Made by a program: the position numbers and the translations under genes. The notes below the pieces were generated by a model, which saw only the letters and a program-made list of their open reading frames with translations, was not told where the DNA came from and searched no databases. From Diphasiastrum complanatum (Eukaryota; Streptophyta; Lycopodiopsida; Lycopodiales; Lycopodiaceae), in contig CM055103.1 of assembly GCA_029204225.1 (NCBI GenBank), forward strand, positions 53,671,538 through 53,735,537: DNA of 64,000 nucleotides, given 5' to 3'. Positions 20,549 through 32,682 of this stretch are shown here, in pieces (within the stretch, counting starts at the first letter, position 1; each line of letters starts with the position of its first letter).

Positions 20549-21121
20549 TGTGAAAATTGTGAGCTCAAGTTATGTGGCTGCTTATGACAATGTTGACTCG
20601 CCAAGCTAGGTGGAGCCTGCTGGCGCCAACCCCGCCGAAGTGACTCGGTGGCCGCGTGGGTGTATTCACGTATTCGCACCTACCATAATAAACTAGCATT
20701 TCATATTACTGTCAGTAGTTAGTTTTATGTTTCGGTAAGATCCAGTAAGTACTAAACTATGTTGAATAATGGAGTTGAAGTCCATAGTCTATGTATGCCT
20801 CATTTGAGGGTTTATTTTATGATGAAGCTAAAAAGTATGTGTGTGAGGTTTTGAGCTATATTGGATCTTCCCATTGTGTGTGGTGTGTGCATCTCTCTAT
20901 ACAGTGTTTTGGTACAAGGTTTGTGTTGGTGTGATCCTGGGCATCATCCCTCATTCCTATTTTCGTACAGATATTGAGTATGCTATGGTTTGTGGAAGTA
21001 TGTTTGTGATTAGTTATTGGTTAGCAAGGGGGTGCTAGATTAGCCAAGTTGTAGGATTGCATGTGCTAGCTAGCTATGGTTGGGTGGTGAATACTTCAGG
21101 CCACTTGACTTCCTGACTTCA
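20549..21121 (+). repeat. Single LTR with both PPT and PBS attached
   Basis: Begins TGTGAAAATTGTGAGC after a purine tract and ends around TTCA. The PBS TGGTATCAGAGCT follows at 21132. A true solo LTR keeps neither internal signal, so this looks like the shared LTR between two head-to-tail partial elements. Confidence 0.55.
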
Positions 21122-21131
21122 TTTGTAAAAG

Positions 21132-21144
21132 TGGTATCAGAGCT
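21132..21144 (+). other. Primer binding site (tRNA-iMet)
   Basis: TGGTATCAGAGCT on the plus strand, ten bases after the apparent LTR end. No gag follows. Confidence 0.75.
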
Positions 21145-22278
21145 AGACAATGGATGGTAACCTTTCTAATCTTCTTCAAGTTCTATAAAGATCACAAACT
21201 GAATTTTATTTTGGGGAAGATTATTGGCTTTTCAAGTATTAGGAAGCTTGTAGTTGAAGTACCCAATGAATCTAGTTAGTAGTGATACTTATAGAATTGT
21301 TTAGGGGCTGATTTTTTATTATGTTAGAGAAGTTTTAAAGTGGGCTTTTGGTTTTTAAATCTTTTAGACAAAAGATTTGTGGAATGGTTATAGGAAGTCT
21401 TCCTCTACATTCACAATTTTTTTTTTGCAAAAAGATTGACTCTACCTATGTGTTTTGATCAAAACTAGTGTTTTTTTTGCATAAATGAAGTGTTTAAACT
21501 TCTAATTTTCCTTTTGAAGTTCTATTTTTCAGACCTGTAAATCTGAAAATCAAATCTGAAACTTTCATAAAAACTTCATTAGTTACACCTTTCTACCTAC
21601 TAGTTTCATGAAAATGGCAATATAGGAAGGAAAAGGTAGTGTAACTTTATGCATAAAAAAGGTTTTGAAGTTTTTTTTTGGTCATTTTGAAGTTCTATTT
21701 TTTGTCATTTTGAAGTTCTGATTTTCAGACTCGTAAATCTGAAAAACATATCTGAAAAGTGAAATTTTCATAGAACATCATTTTTCCATTTCTAGTCACT
21801 AGTTTCATGGATTTGAAAAACTAGAAAAGTGATAAATGTGAAAAATTTGTGTTGAATTTGAAATGACAAACGGAAATGGAATTGGAATGGGAAATGAGTT
21901 TTGGCAAGAACTGGATCTGAGATCTTAGGGCGTTTTGGCATGGGCAATATTGCTGAAGAAAATTGCTTTCTAGAATTTTGATGGTGTAGAAATCTTGTTG
22001 GGGAGCACGATGTTATTTGCACTTTATTATGTCTATGAAATGGAAAAAATTTGTGTTGGACATAACCTTGTGTATTTTTTGACAATCAATCAGCAAGCCA
22101 AGTTTAAAGAGCTTGGGCATCAGGAGTGTGCAATAGTTTTAAAGCTTTGTATGATAAGGTTGCTCATAATGTTGATTTGGCAAATCCGATTTTGTGAAAT
22201 TTATATTGTGCTTGGGAAGCTAATTTTGTATAAAAAGTAAGTTGAGAAACTCATTGATAAGCGACAAACGAATAAAGC
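21145..22278. other. Non-coding stretch with a diverged duplication
   Basis: Two related segments (about 21515-21615 and 21710-21815) share GAAGTTCTATTTT, GTAAATCTGAAAA and ACTAGTTTCATG. No gene seen. Confidence 0.45.
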
Positions 22279-22840
22279 TGTCAATTTTTCACATGTGTGA
22301 GGGCTCACAAATCAATCTTGATCTTCTAAGGAGTGTGTGATTGCACATAGATCTATGTCTTGATTGATGCAAACAATCTAGCTTGACAATCTCAAGGCAA
22401 GAGCACACAAGCATGCATCTATCATTCACCAACTATCATTCATGAACATATTATGGCAACTCTTGATGAAAAAGACTAAGTATAAAATCATCTTGCTCTC
22501 GAGTAGAGAGAGAATACAAGTAAATGCTCTCAAGTAGAGAAAGAATGTAAAAAAAATTCTTCTAAGTGTTGGAACTCACTCTCCCAAACTCACATCCAAA
22601 AAACTAAGTGTCAACTCAAGCACTAACACTCTCATAGAGTGGCTCGAGATCCAAGATAGGTGGAAATGAAGAAAAATGACTGGACCACTCTCATCCACCT
22701 CTTACATTGATTGGACCATATTCAAACCACCTCTTATTTTGATTGGAGAATCTTGGTGCACCTCTTGCTCCTATTGGTCCACATGGCAAAATGACATTAT
22801 GAGGTGCTTAGTCCTTGCTCTCTAACTCAAACAAAGAGTT
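22279..22840. repeat. Diverged LTR related to copia-1
   Basis: It follows the copia-1 LTR in order: TTTTTCACATGTGTG near the start, ATCTTCTAAGGAGTGTG, CTCTCGAGTAGAGAGAGAA twice, then repeated CCACCTCTTA..GATTGGACCA phrases. The far end is not clear. No internal region adjoins it, so it is probably a solo LTR. Confidence 0.6.
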
Positions 22841-23069
22841 GTTTCAGCCACAACAAGTCAATCAACCTTAGCAGATAAAAGTCATCCCAAGAAGATCGAC
22901 TCGACCTAGACATACACCATCAAAATTTCTAGATAATGCTTATTAGTATTTTGTGTGAAAATTTGTATGTGATTTTTTATCATGTTTCTTGCATCTTTGT
23001 GCATATGCTCCACATGAATGGGGTGCAAAAATCCAAAATGGCCAATGGATGGGTTTAAGACATGTTCAA

Positions 23070-23205
23070 CACTAACTAGAGGTCAAACATTATATAAGAT
23101 TCACAACTAAAGACTTCAAGACCGCTTGAGCTTTGAAATGCATTCAACACTAACTAGAGGTCAAACATTATATCAAGATTCGCAACTAAAGTCTCCAACA
23201 CCGCC
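23070..23205. repeat. Tandem duplication, about 79 bp
   Basis: TTCAACACTAACTAGAGGTC begins both units; the second has a few substitutions. Confidence 0.75.
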
Positions 23206-23843
23206 TGAGTATTTTTTTTTAAATCCTTGATTTTGAAACGAATTCAATACTTTCTTTTTTTTAGTTTGGTTTTTTTTTTCTAACCCTTAAATTTGCTCCC
23301 TTTTTTGCTCTCCACTCTCCTCTCCTCTCTCCCCTCTCCCCTCTCCCTAATTTTTTCTAACCCTCTCCCCTCCACCTCCCTTTTTTTTCTCCTTGATATT
23401 TGGTGTCTTCACAAATGTTTTTTCTTCATTCAAAATCTCCTTCTTTTACCTCCCCATGAATCCCCTTGTGCCTCATCAACCCTTCACACCACCCCCTACA
23501 ACAAATCTCCACTCCTTTAAGCGCACACACCCGACACACCAAATCATCATTTTCTCTCCCTAGGTGATATCAATATAAAATTTGTAATATATATGCTTAT
23601 TTGTTCTCTTTTTTAATTAAAAAATTCAATATTAGATTACAATTGATTGTCATGTAAAAATGGAATAACCCTTTTGAAAAATGAGTCTCAATAAATTTAA
23701 TTGGTTAATTGATTATATTTTATATTTCAATAATAGTAAACAACAATGAGATCGTAATTTTCAAGAACAAGAAATATCAGAAATAATGCTTGAGCTCTTA
23801 TGATAGCTAAACTTGCATTGAATAGTAAGACCTCGTGTGATAC
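23206..23843. other. No gene seen; CT-rich patch
   Basis: 23310-23370 is pyrimidine-rich (CTCTCCCCTCTCC). No conserved coding signal. Confidence 0.4.
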
Positions 23844-24321
23844 TAAACCTAAGCCCAAAAAATGCATGGGACAATGCTCAAATTAGACAAATGAAATAGG
23901 TTGTGCACATCATATTAACAATTGAGGTGCAAATTGAATCAAAGGCCTCAAGGCCTCAAGAGTACCAACCAACATTTACATCATAGATCCTCAATTGTTG
24001 TGTAAAGATTTTGTAGTTTTTTTCTTTTTAAGTGGAGTACTTTTGCAACAAGGTAAGTTGTGTAAACATTTTGTATTTCCTTTAAACCTAAGCCCAAAAA
24101 ATGCATGGGACAATGCTCAAATTAGACAAATGAAATAGGTTGTGCACATCATATTAACAATTGAGGTGCAAATTAAATCAAAGGCCTCAAGGCCTCAAGA
24201 GTACCAGCCAACATTTACATCATAGATCCTCAATTGTTGTGTAAAGATTTTGTAGTTTTTTTCTTTTTAAGTGGAGTACTTTTGCAACAAGGTAAGTTGT
24301 GTGAACATTTTGTATTTCCTT
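23844..24321. repeat. Tandem duplication, 239-bp period, two copies
   Basis: 23844-24082 and 24083-24321 differ at only about three positions by eye. Each unit starts TAAACCTAAGCCCAAAA and contains the small repeat GGCCTCAAGGCCTCAAG. Confidence 0.9.
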
Positions 24322-24421
24322 TTGAAATGGAAAGCAATTTTGCAACAAAGTATATTGTGGAAACGTAATCTTGATCGTGGTATTTTTTATCCAAGATTCG
24401 CGACAACAATGTCCTTAATTT

Positions 24422-24675
24422 TTTTGTACATTTCTATGTAACTGAAGGCTTGTGGTTAATTGTTTTGTACATTTCTATGTAACTGAAGGCTTCTGGTGAA
24501 TTGGGAGGCAAAATTCTTTACCTTCCCTCAATTCTTTTCCATTTGAGTCTAAATCCCAAATATAAATGACTAGTACCAACCTTTTCCATTGAGTCTAAAT
24601 CCCAAATATAAATGACTAGTACCAACCTTTTCCATTGCGTCTAAATCCCGAATATAAACGACTACTACTACCCTT
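24422..24675. repeat. Two short tandem repeats
   Basis: A unit of about 41 bp starting TGTACATTTCTATGTAACTG is present twice, then a unit of about 45-50 bp with GAGTCTAAATCCCAAATATA is present three times. Confidence 0.8.
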
Positions 24676-25053
24676 GCAATACCAACCCATGTATATATAT
24701 TTTGGATTGACAAGTGACTCCAAGCAGTGAGCACTACATACTGATGTATATATTCAGTATATTATGATAGCATGGAATTGGGTGGTTTCAAAATATAAGA
24801 AATCTTGCGATAGTAAGAGCCAACTCATTGAAAAGAGTGAACAAGTATTAAAAAGAGTGACACCCACAAGAGGCAATTTCCTAAGGAATTCAATGCTCTT
24901 CAAAATTCAATACTGATGTTGGATTATTAAAAAATCTCAGTTCACAAAGCAGGACATGAATATGCAGCTGACTATAGTTTTGAGGTTCAACATCTTTCTT
25001 ATTTGGGTGATCTACTAAGCTCCCTAGATTAAGAACAATCCATAGCGAGAAGT

Positions 25054-25063
25054 TTTATTTATT
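25054..25063 (-). promoter_or_regulatory. Candidate poly(A) signal of the GDSL gene
   Basis: The minus strand carries overlapping AATAAA motifs about 190 bases after the GDSL stop codon. Confidence 0.35.
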
Positions 25064-25254
25064 AGCAAGCAGAACAGACCTTGGAAACTTTCTACATGAA
25101 TAATAATCAATATCAAGGTCTTTGCATTTTGCTAAAAATAAGGATAATGCATCTGTTTTCAGGGAAGAAATAATCAGCGTGAGCTGTGACAAATGGCTGC
25201 TGTGTGGTCTGATTCATATTGGGTTTGGAGACAATGCCATCAACTGTAGCTATG

Positions 25255-27103
25255 TTAAGAATATGCTAGAGCTTTCACATTGATTGGAAAGCTGTAGTCT
25301 TGAGACCCACTCCAGAATCGATTGGCCAGGAGCTCGTAGATTGCACTAGATGGATGGAACTCATCCCAGTACACATACTCCCTTGGATTCTTACAGTAGG
25401 GAACGTTTTGCAAACAGAAAAGAACAGCTCCATTTTTGCCGACACCACTGCAACATGCCTTGTTTGAAACTGTGAAACCTGCAGGCAATATCAATGGGAA
25501 GCTTTGAATTCTTTGAAGAAAAAACTTTTTGGTTTATCAGCTATTTCAGACTAGGATTGAACAGTGGACCAATTCACTAGCAAACTGTAGATCGACACTT
25601 TTACAGAGCTGTAGACTAGATCTTAAGATAAATTAGCGTCAGCCATTTATTGATAAGGGCAAAATTAATACCACAAAGAGTATAAGAAAACTCACCGTAG
25701 TTCTTCGGGTTCTGAATAATGTCATAAATGACATCGTAGGCTTTGGAATACACGATCTGGACACCAAGAAGACTGGATCTCAGCTGGCTCAAAAGCGATT
25801 CGATAGCGGCATTGTAGCTTTTTGCGGCTTCGTTTAAGTATTTCACACAATCGCCAGGTTGAACATCGTATTCCAACAGCGTTACCGGGGTACATCCTAG
25901 AGGAATGAGGCCTTTCACTACAATTTTACGAGCTCCTAGACTATACAAGGCCTGCAAATGAAAGTACATCGGTTGCATTATAGTCTCTTTGGACTACTGT
26001 GTTTGTCATGGATACAGCAAACCATATCTCTACAGACTGTTTCATTCATTCACAAAGTTAAAGGGTACATAAAAGTCTGCTCACAGAAATATTTTGAACT
26101 GGCAAAGCCATTTCTTGCCTAAAGAACTTAAGCCATGTTGTACTGTAGTTACCTGGAGCTGTTGCGAGTAGATTGATACCAACAAATCTTGGAATTGGGC
26201 TGGTGTGTACTGCTGTTGAATTGGAGTGCCTGGGAGAACGTAGTAGTTGTTAGAAATATCGTTGCTTCCAACTGTTATGTAGTATATCGCCTTGGATACA
26301 ATGTCTGAAGCAGATTTTACGCCAACCAGCTTCATAAGTTTATCTTTCACTGTTCTAAAGTTTTCGACCTGCTGTGGTATTGGTATGTGTTCTCCCTGCA
26401 ATCAGAAACCCCGAGCAGAACCACTTTGTCAAGTTTGTCTGAGTTTAATTCCCAAGCCGCCAAGTCCTAGCAGAAATCTTGTGAAGCAAATCTTACTTTT
26501 CTCAGAACCTCTTATCATTGCAATGTCTTTGACGTGGATTAATCTTAACATTTCTAGGGAATACTTACAAAAATGTATCCAGTTGAGTTAACAAGACCAG
26601 ATCCCGCAGATGCAAAATTGACACCAGAAAGAACATCGTCCCCAGCTGTGGCATAAGGTGGTTGGAATGGTAGCCCCAAGAATGAAGCTGCCAACAGTTA
26701 ACAAACCACTGGCACTCCTAAGAGACAAATTGTCTGTCGAAGCTAAACAAAATCAAAGCTCCTTTTACTGCGTTCACATACAAATTCTGTTGCTGTACTT
26801 GATTTTACTTGGTGCATGCAAAATCCAGGCAAGAGTATGTTGTACTGACTTACCAAAAAAATCCGGTATCAATCTTCCGTTTGCAAACCTTCCAGTAGGA
26901 CGACGGTAATCAAAATCTCCACCATACGGAGGAAAATTTGCTTTCGCTAAAGTCTCCAAAACGTTGTTGTTTCCAGAGTCTACGAAAGAGTCGCCAAATA
27001 TGAACAAAGCAGGAACCGGTTTGTCAGCGGCTTCAACGTACAAAACAAGCAATTCTACCAAGATCCATGCTGCAGAGAGCAGCGAAAGATGAGCTAAATT
27101 CAT
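25255..27103 (-). CDS. GDSL esterase/lipase, five exons, secreted
   Basis: Minus-strand exons 27103-26854, 26687-26569, 26395-26153, 25951-25696 and 25478-25255. All four introns are GT-AG and phases agree, giving 1092 bases or 363 residues, the usual family size. The N-terminus is a likely signal peptide (hydrophobic 6-22, end near the AA before DKPVP). Block I is FGDSFVDSGNNN with nucleophile Ser39. Block II is Gly105 in GVNFASAG with invariant Gly. Block III is GSND (166-169). Block V is DEFH with Asp328 and His331 completing the triad. These are SGNH hydrolases that cleave esters or lipids, often in the wall or cuticle; the natural substrate cannot be told from sequence. No stop, frameshift or missing catalytic residue is seen, and no neighbour suggests a pathway. 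It is the only intact host gene here. Confidence 0.93.
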
Positions 27104-27295
27104 GACTTCTGAGGAAGTGCAACCTCAACTTTCCACAATTCTGTTCCTGTTCGATGTGAAAGACGTAATTAGATGAAATACACTGCAAGCTACAATACTG
27201 AATCTAGCTATCTTCACTCAAAACCTACTCCAATGCACAATTAGGTGTATGTATCATTATTATCTGCAGATTGTAAATTTCAAAATGGTTCTTTT

Positions 27296-27302
27296 TTTTA
27301 TA
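27296..27302 (-). promoter_or_regulatory. Candidate TATA box of the GDSL gene
   Basis: The minus strand reads TATAAAA about 195 bases before the ATG. The distance is plausible for a short 5' UTR; no other evidence. Confidence 0.3.
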
Positions 27303-28552
27303 GAATTCATTATTCTACGATGTACTGTTTGCAGCCAACACAATACAGAACCTAGTGACAAATGGAGGGAAGCTACAATGGGTTTGCTTGTACCCAACTG
27401 GATCATAACAATCTATCTGATCACGCCCAGAGGAAAACCACTGTCTTATGCTGATCATGTGGAGCTACAGTTTGTGTACGTGCGTTGAAGCCTGCATCCC
27501 TGCAACTTGGCTTGAGAGAAATGAAGAAGCTGAGTGGGTCATGATCCTACAGTCTACTAGCGAAATGCCTCCCTGGCCACTGGCCAGTTTGATGTTTCTG
27601 TATGTACTGTGCTGTGCTTCAGAGGGAGGGACTGGGCAGTGGGTTGCGTAACTGACGAAGATTGAAGCAGCCCATAAATATATACTACAGCATACAACGA
27701 GAACTGAAGCAGCATATAAATACTACGCCACAAGGAGAAGAAGATAAGGTGGGTGATTTAGCTACATGAGTGATGGCTTATGAGATGGTTATTGTACCTA
27801 TAAGAAAGGGTCTTAAATGAGCCTTTATCACACTTTAAGTCTTGTGAAAGGACCATTCACAACTCAAAGGTTGACCAAAGTTTAAATTTATAAAAATTTT
27901 GGTCTCCCTTTGGGTTGAAAATGCCCCCTTTGAAAAGATAGAAAGTTGAAACTTCCTCTTAAAGTTAAAGTGTTGCGTCGGCGTTTCAAAGGGCGCTGGG
28001 ACTTAAGCGGTTTTCTTAACACGCACTTAAGTCTAACATTCATCCATCATGCACTTACGTAAAAGCCAACTTAAAAAATGTAACAAGCTTAACCATTTAA
28101 ACTTAAGAAAATTGGAATCTCAAGCAATCCGAAAGCCAACTTAGAATCCGTCCCCAAAAGGTAACCAAAGGCAAAGACAAGCCACACATGAAACCCAAGG
28201 CATAGTGGTCGCCAAACTTACCAAATGGCATAGCGCCGAGCCACACGTCGATGACGTGGACCCTTAGGCACCAACGACGCAAAAAGGTTGTAGTAAGAGT
28301 CCTTCCACTTGGACCAGTCCCGGAGGTGAAACCGAAATGGTAATCATCCTCAAAGATCAACTTTATTAAATTTGGAAGAGGTTATATTCATACATAGACT
28401 GACTGGTCTCGGGGCCACCAACACGTGTAGGCATTGTGCTTGGCTCGCGCTGGTAGAAGGAGCTGAGACCTAGTGACTGGATTCTTGTGTGAGCTGCCCA
28501 AGTTTCTTCCCCCTATAGTTCTGGTGTCATTCAGCGTGCCCCCTCTGTCTTG
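27303..28552. other. Intergenic stretch, possible gypsy remnant
   Basis: No conserved frame. 27665-27735 has two copies of GAAGCAGC(C)CATA-AATA. The right part lies downstream, on the minus strand, of a gypsy integrase C-terminus, so it may hold the eroded 3' end or LTR of that element. No LTR ends could be placed. Confidence 0.35.
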
Positions 28553-28673
28553 GAATATAGTGATAGGGCCCAACATAAGGTCGAACGAACTTATGAGATA
28601 AGTCTTTTGGCAACGCAATATTTTTAGTGTTCAGCCAAACTTGATCACCTTTCTTAAATTCCAGTTCTCGTCG
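28553..28673 (-). pseudogene. Ty3/gypsy integrase C-terminal (GPY/F) fragment
   Basis: One minus-strand frame reads KKGDQVWLNTKNI... then HKFVRPYVGPYHYI. This is the GPY/F module at the end of Ty3/gypsy integrase, with GDxVWL and the RPYVGPY core intact. It is open for about 40 codons and breaks down on both sides. Confidence 0.75.
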
Positions 28674-29129
28674 ATGTGGGTTTATGTTGGCTGCCACGTT
28701 GTGATTGCTGATGAGAAGCGAGATGGTCGAGATCGCGAAATAGTCGCGACAATCACGATCCTCCTATGATTCGCATGGAGTTCAGATGCGATCGCTGGAC
28801 ACTGCCGGCTGAATCACTCCTACAGTCCTCCAGAATGTAGTAAGGCACTGCTGATCTACGTTTATAAAATTAATGTAGCACTCAACATAGTCTCAACCAA
28901 GGTGCGGAATTAAAATGAACAAGGAAACTTAGACGCACGAATAAACAGCAGACGCATTTGCATTCGAGATCAAACACAAGAAGAAAATCATCCGTATTGA
29001 TCTTTCTCTGATTCTTCAAGCACTGCATGCAAATTCACGCAGTGCGTTGGCATGAGAGAAATACAGTTCTCTCACGAATGGATGTCTCGCTTACTAGCGG
29101 ACTTGTGGATCTCTATGGATCCTGATCAC

Positions 29130-29400
29130 ATAACTGGTCTTGCTTATGCACATATTCCTGATAAGCTTCGAAAGAAGCTTGATGAGAAAGCCGAGCAGGG
29201 ATTTCTGGTAGGTTATGACAATGATTTGTCATACTACAGAATCTACATGCCAGACACAAACACTGTGAAAATAGTGAGAGATGTCAGATTCGATGAGAGC
29301 AGGACAATGGCCAATGACGATCCTGTCAGCTACGAAGTTCTGGAGAGACAGTACTATGACCTGCCGCCAATGACAGAGCCAATTTACTATTTTCGCCAAA
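29130..29400 (+). pseudogene. Ty1/copia integrase C-terminal fragment
   Basis: Open plus-strand frame with AYAHIPDKLRKKLDEKAEQG, FLVGYD, YRIYMPDT and IVRDVRFDE. This is the conserved region after the copia integrase core and before RT. No LTR is near. Upstream (29052-29129) the frame is open but not conserved. Confidence 0.8.
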
Positions 29401-29439
29401 ATGGTCTCTCCCATGTTTTCCATCTCCAAAATGCCTAAA

Positions 29440-30681
29440 ACTCCACCTATAAGCTATAAACATTATGATGAAGCTAATGGCAATGTTAAAATTAAAAAAT
29501 AATGACCTACACTTTCAGCTTACCAAGCCACCCGTCGCTTTAGCCAAGACAGTTTCTGTTTCCAAAATGCCTTTGGGCACACACTCCTACCTCAGTGCTC
29601 CCAAAAGGAGTGAAATCACTTTTGATGTCCACTGTGCATTGTCTCTGCAGTCAACACGTCAATTTTAAGTACTGTACTTGTAGGTATAGTTTGGGTGCCT
29701 TTTGTTTGGTCCAAAACGAACTTAAGACAAGTAATATAGGCCCTTTGAATTTTTGAACTATTTCTTCTTGGTGAAGGAACTTCACTCTTCTTGAATTTCA
29801 TAGCCTTGGGTCCCTTTTAAAGTGAAATTTTTTTAAGGAGTTGAAGGCTATTCTGCCCTTCAAAGCACTTGGGGTCTCTTCAAGCTAATCCTGGCCATAG
29901 AATCCGAAGAGCTTAATCTTGGTTGTTAATGCCCTCCTTCATCTTGGCCCTATCATGTGGTAGAGAACAAATCTGGGCATCAAATTGAAACGTTCAAGCA
30001 ACTAACTCCCTTCGCACGCTACTTTATCACTCTCAGCGAATGCCCGCGACCTATCACGCGTTCTCCTCTGGTTGCAAATTGGTCGTGCCCTTCCATACGT
30101 ACTTTGCACTGATCAAGCTCAAGTTTTAATCACTTTCAATGAACATTGAGACTTGAGCCAGGGGCACCCTACTGAAAATGAATCCCTAGAGCCTCCACTC
30201 ATCAGATTTGGTGAAGAACTGCTGAGTTAAAGCCAAATTTGAAAAAAGAGAATTTTCTTGGCTTTTCTCACAAACTTGGTAAGTTTACTAATAATGGGAA
30301 ACTCTCTTTTGGAAGACTCAAAGTCTCTCCATGGCTAGCTAATGGCTTAGAACAGCTACCTTCTTGTCTTTACGACGTCTAAAATGTAGCATGGACAATG
30401 AAGATATTGCCAATTCTGTGAAAAAACTGTAACTCCCGTCTAGTTTATTCAAAAAGCTAATCGCAAAATTATCAAATTTTGCCTATTTTTTATGATGTCT
30501 ATTGTTATGCATAGGCTAAGGATCCATGTACTAAGCGTGCCAAGCTTCCGTCCCCCAAAACAATGCACCAATGCTTCACTTTTTGCTTTTTGACCGTTGT
30601 AAACCCTGAACTTTCGAAAAAATAAAGTGTTTTTCCAAAGCTCTCTTCAACACATACTCTATATTGTGCACACTCATATAT
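29440..30681. other. No gene seen
   Basis: No conserved frame, RNA gene or repeat recognised. Confidence 0.4.
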
Positions 30682-30694
30682 GACTCTGATACCA
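30682..30694 (-). other. PBS-like site, minus strand
   Basis: The minus strand reads TGGTATCAGAGTC. A minus-strand LTR would lie to its right, but no clear LTR end adjoins it. Confidence 0.4.
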
Positions 30695-31197
30695 AGTTAA
30701 AATTTGCTTAAAACAGGATCACAAAACATGAAACACAGTAACACCTACATAGAAAGGAGTCTCCCACACCAAGCTCACATAGCAATTGTATCTTCAATAA
30801 ACAAAGTACATTGTACATATAGTTTCTTCTGTGGCAACCCATGCATGGCCCAAGTTGCCATTGATGGGACACATGTTCTGTGAACTTGCCTTGTGGCGAG
30901 GCCAACTAGTTTTAATTCATCGATTGGACCCACAATAAAGTAGCACAATAGTTCTACTTTTATTCTAACTCCATTTAGTGGCACAGGTGTTGGGGACTTG
31001 GTCCCGTCGGTGGCAGCTTTGCCATGCAGGATTGTTTCAAGAATAAAATTCTTATGTATATATTAGTTGCTTTGTTGAAAAAATGATACACACACTTTCA
31101 GCTTTACTTGAATTCTCTATTTTGTTGTTTAGCTTGTGATGCTTGATAGCTTATGTTGATTTGGTAGCTTATCTACACAATAGAAAGATCTTGTCAG

Positions 31198-31208
31198 TGG
31201 TATCAGAG
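31198..31208 (+). other. PBS-like site, plus strand
   Basis: TGGTATCAGAG on the plus strand, about 200 bp before a decayed copia RT. An LTR would lie to its left, in the same 0.5-kb stretch that the 30682-30694 site also points to. Confidence 0.5.
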
Positions 31209-31395
31209 TGTGTGGTAAGGTGCAAACTAGATGCTACAAAACCAAACTTTTGAGAGAAATTTGAAGAGCCAATAAAGGGCTTTGTGTTGTCAAAGCAAAG
31301 CTGAAGGAGCTGAATATAGTCCAGCCTTGGAGTTTACAGAAGGATTGTTATATCAGACTATAAGCAATTCTCAAAAGAGTAGGAGAGATCAGAAG

Positions 31396-32010
31396 ATCTA
31401 TGAGGGAGCAAAGACCTCCAGATAGATTCCAGGTAGATTATGCTCTTATAATGAAAATCAAGAACTCTTATGGACCCGCTATGTTTGAAGAAGCAAGGGA
31501 CATCAAATTTTGGCAATAGGCGATGGAAGATGAGATGGATTCCATCGAAAAGCACGATACTTGGGTCTTCTTGCAGGCAAGAAGCCCATTGGTAGTAAAT
31601 GGGTGTATAAGATCAAATATCATGTAGATGGATTTATTGCTAAGTATAAAGCAAGACTAGTTGTCAAGGGCTATGCTCAAAGTAAAGGGATAGATTATGA
31701 AGAGACATTTGTGTTAGCTGTGAAGTGGACTACTTTGAGGCTTTTGTTTGTCTTAGCTGTTAAGTTTTTTTTTATGGAAACTCCATAAAATGGATGTTCA
31801 ATCTGCATTTCTTAATGGCACTCTAGATGAGAAAATATATATGGCACAACCTGACAACTAAGTGATTTGGGGAGAGGAGACCAAGGCATGTTACATAAAG
31901 CTTGTACGACTTGAGACAGGCTCCTTGTGCTTGGTATATTGATGAGTATTTCATAAATTAGAATTCTGTGCGCACTTCATCGGATTGCAACCTATACACA
32001 CTTGTTAGAG
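31396..32010 (+). pseudogene. Decayed Ty1/copia reverse transcriptase fragment
   Basis: RT N-terminal region with GSKWVYKIKYHVDG, AKYKARLVVKGYAQ and GIDYEETF; then several stops and frameshifts with recognisable pieces of the AFLNG..DEKIYM block. No YVDD is left. The PBS at 31198 lies so close that gag, protease and integrase must have been deleted. Confidence 0.85.
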
Positions 32011-32179
32011 ATGGCTCTCATTAGAGGAGTTCTAAATCCAAAAAAGACCCTTTGTAAATATTCTCTTTATATTTTTCTCCAAAATTTTCTTACACATGGA
32101 TCATTCAAAACACTCAAATTTGAAATCTAAGTAATGTACCTCATTAAAATTGAGAAGAAAAGTTGGCATCGGGGGTAGC

Positions 32180-32416
32180 TGTGAGAGATTTCCACTAGTT
32201 TAGTCTAGTTTAGTCATATTTTGGTAAATTGTCAATAAGAGGCCAAAACTCATTTTAGACTTAGAGATAAACTTTTTGAAGTTATATTAGTTTAAAATAC
32301 ATTCAATAAATACTTTTTGAAAGTGTGGGAAAGTTGGTAGTCGAGTTTGAGAGAGATTCAAATTTGAACTTTGGGTACATTGAATCTAGACCCAAAAATA
32401 GTAAGTTTACATTTTG
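32180..32416 (+). repeat. copia-3 left LTR, partial
   Basis: Matches 35700-35939 with a handful of substitutions, then diverges abruptly at TTACATTTTG. Confidence 0.85.
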
Positions 32417-32682
32417 AATTGGATCTCTAGTTTGTGAGGTTACTGAACTTCATTTGAGTGTGTTTCAATCTTAGGAAGTGGCAAGAATCATTAGATTGAG
32501 AATAGATCATAGGTTGATCAAGATTTCACTATTCGATGTGTTGATTTTCTAGATAGAAGTGCTAGAAGATATTTGAGAGGTTCCATATCTTTGTGATTTC
32601 TTCTTGAGTACATTTGTTGACATTTAAGAGAGTGCTTTGTGCATTGGAACACGTTGAAAGAAGAAGATCAGGTCACTTCAAT

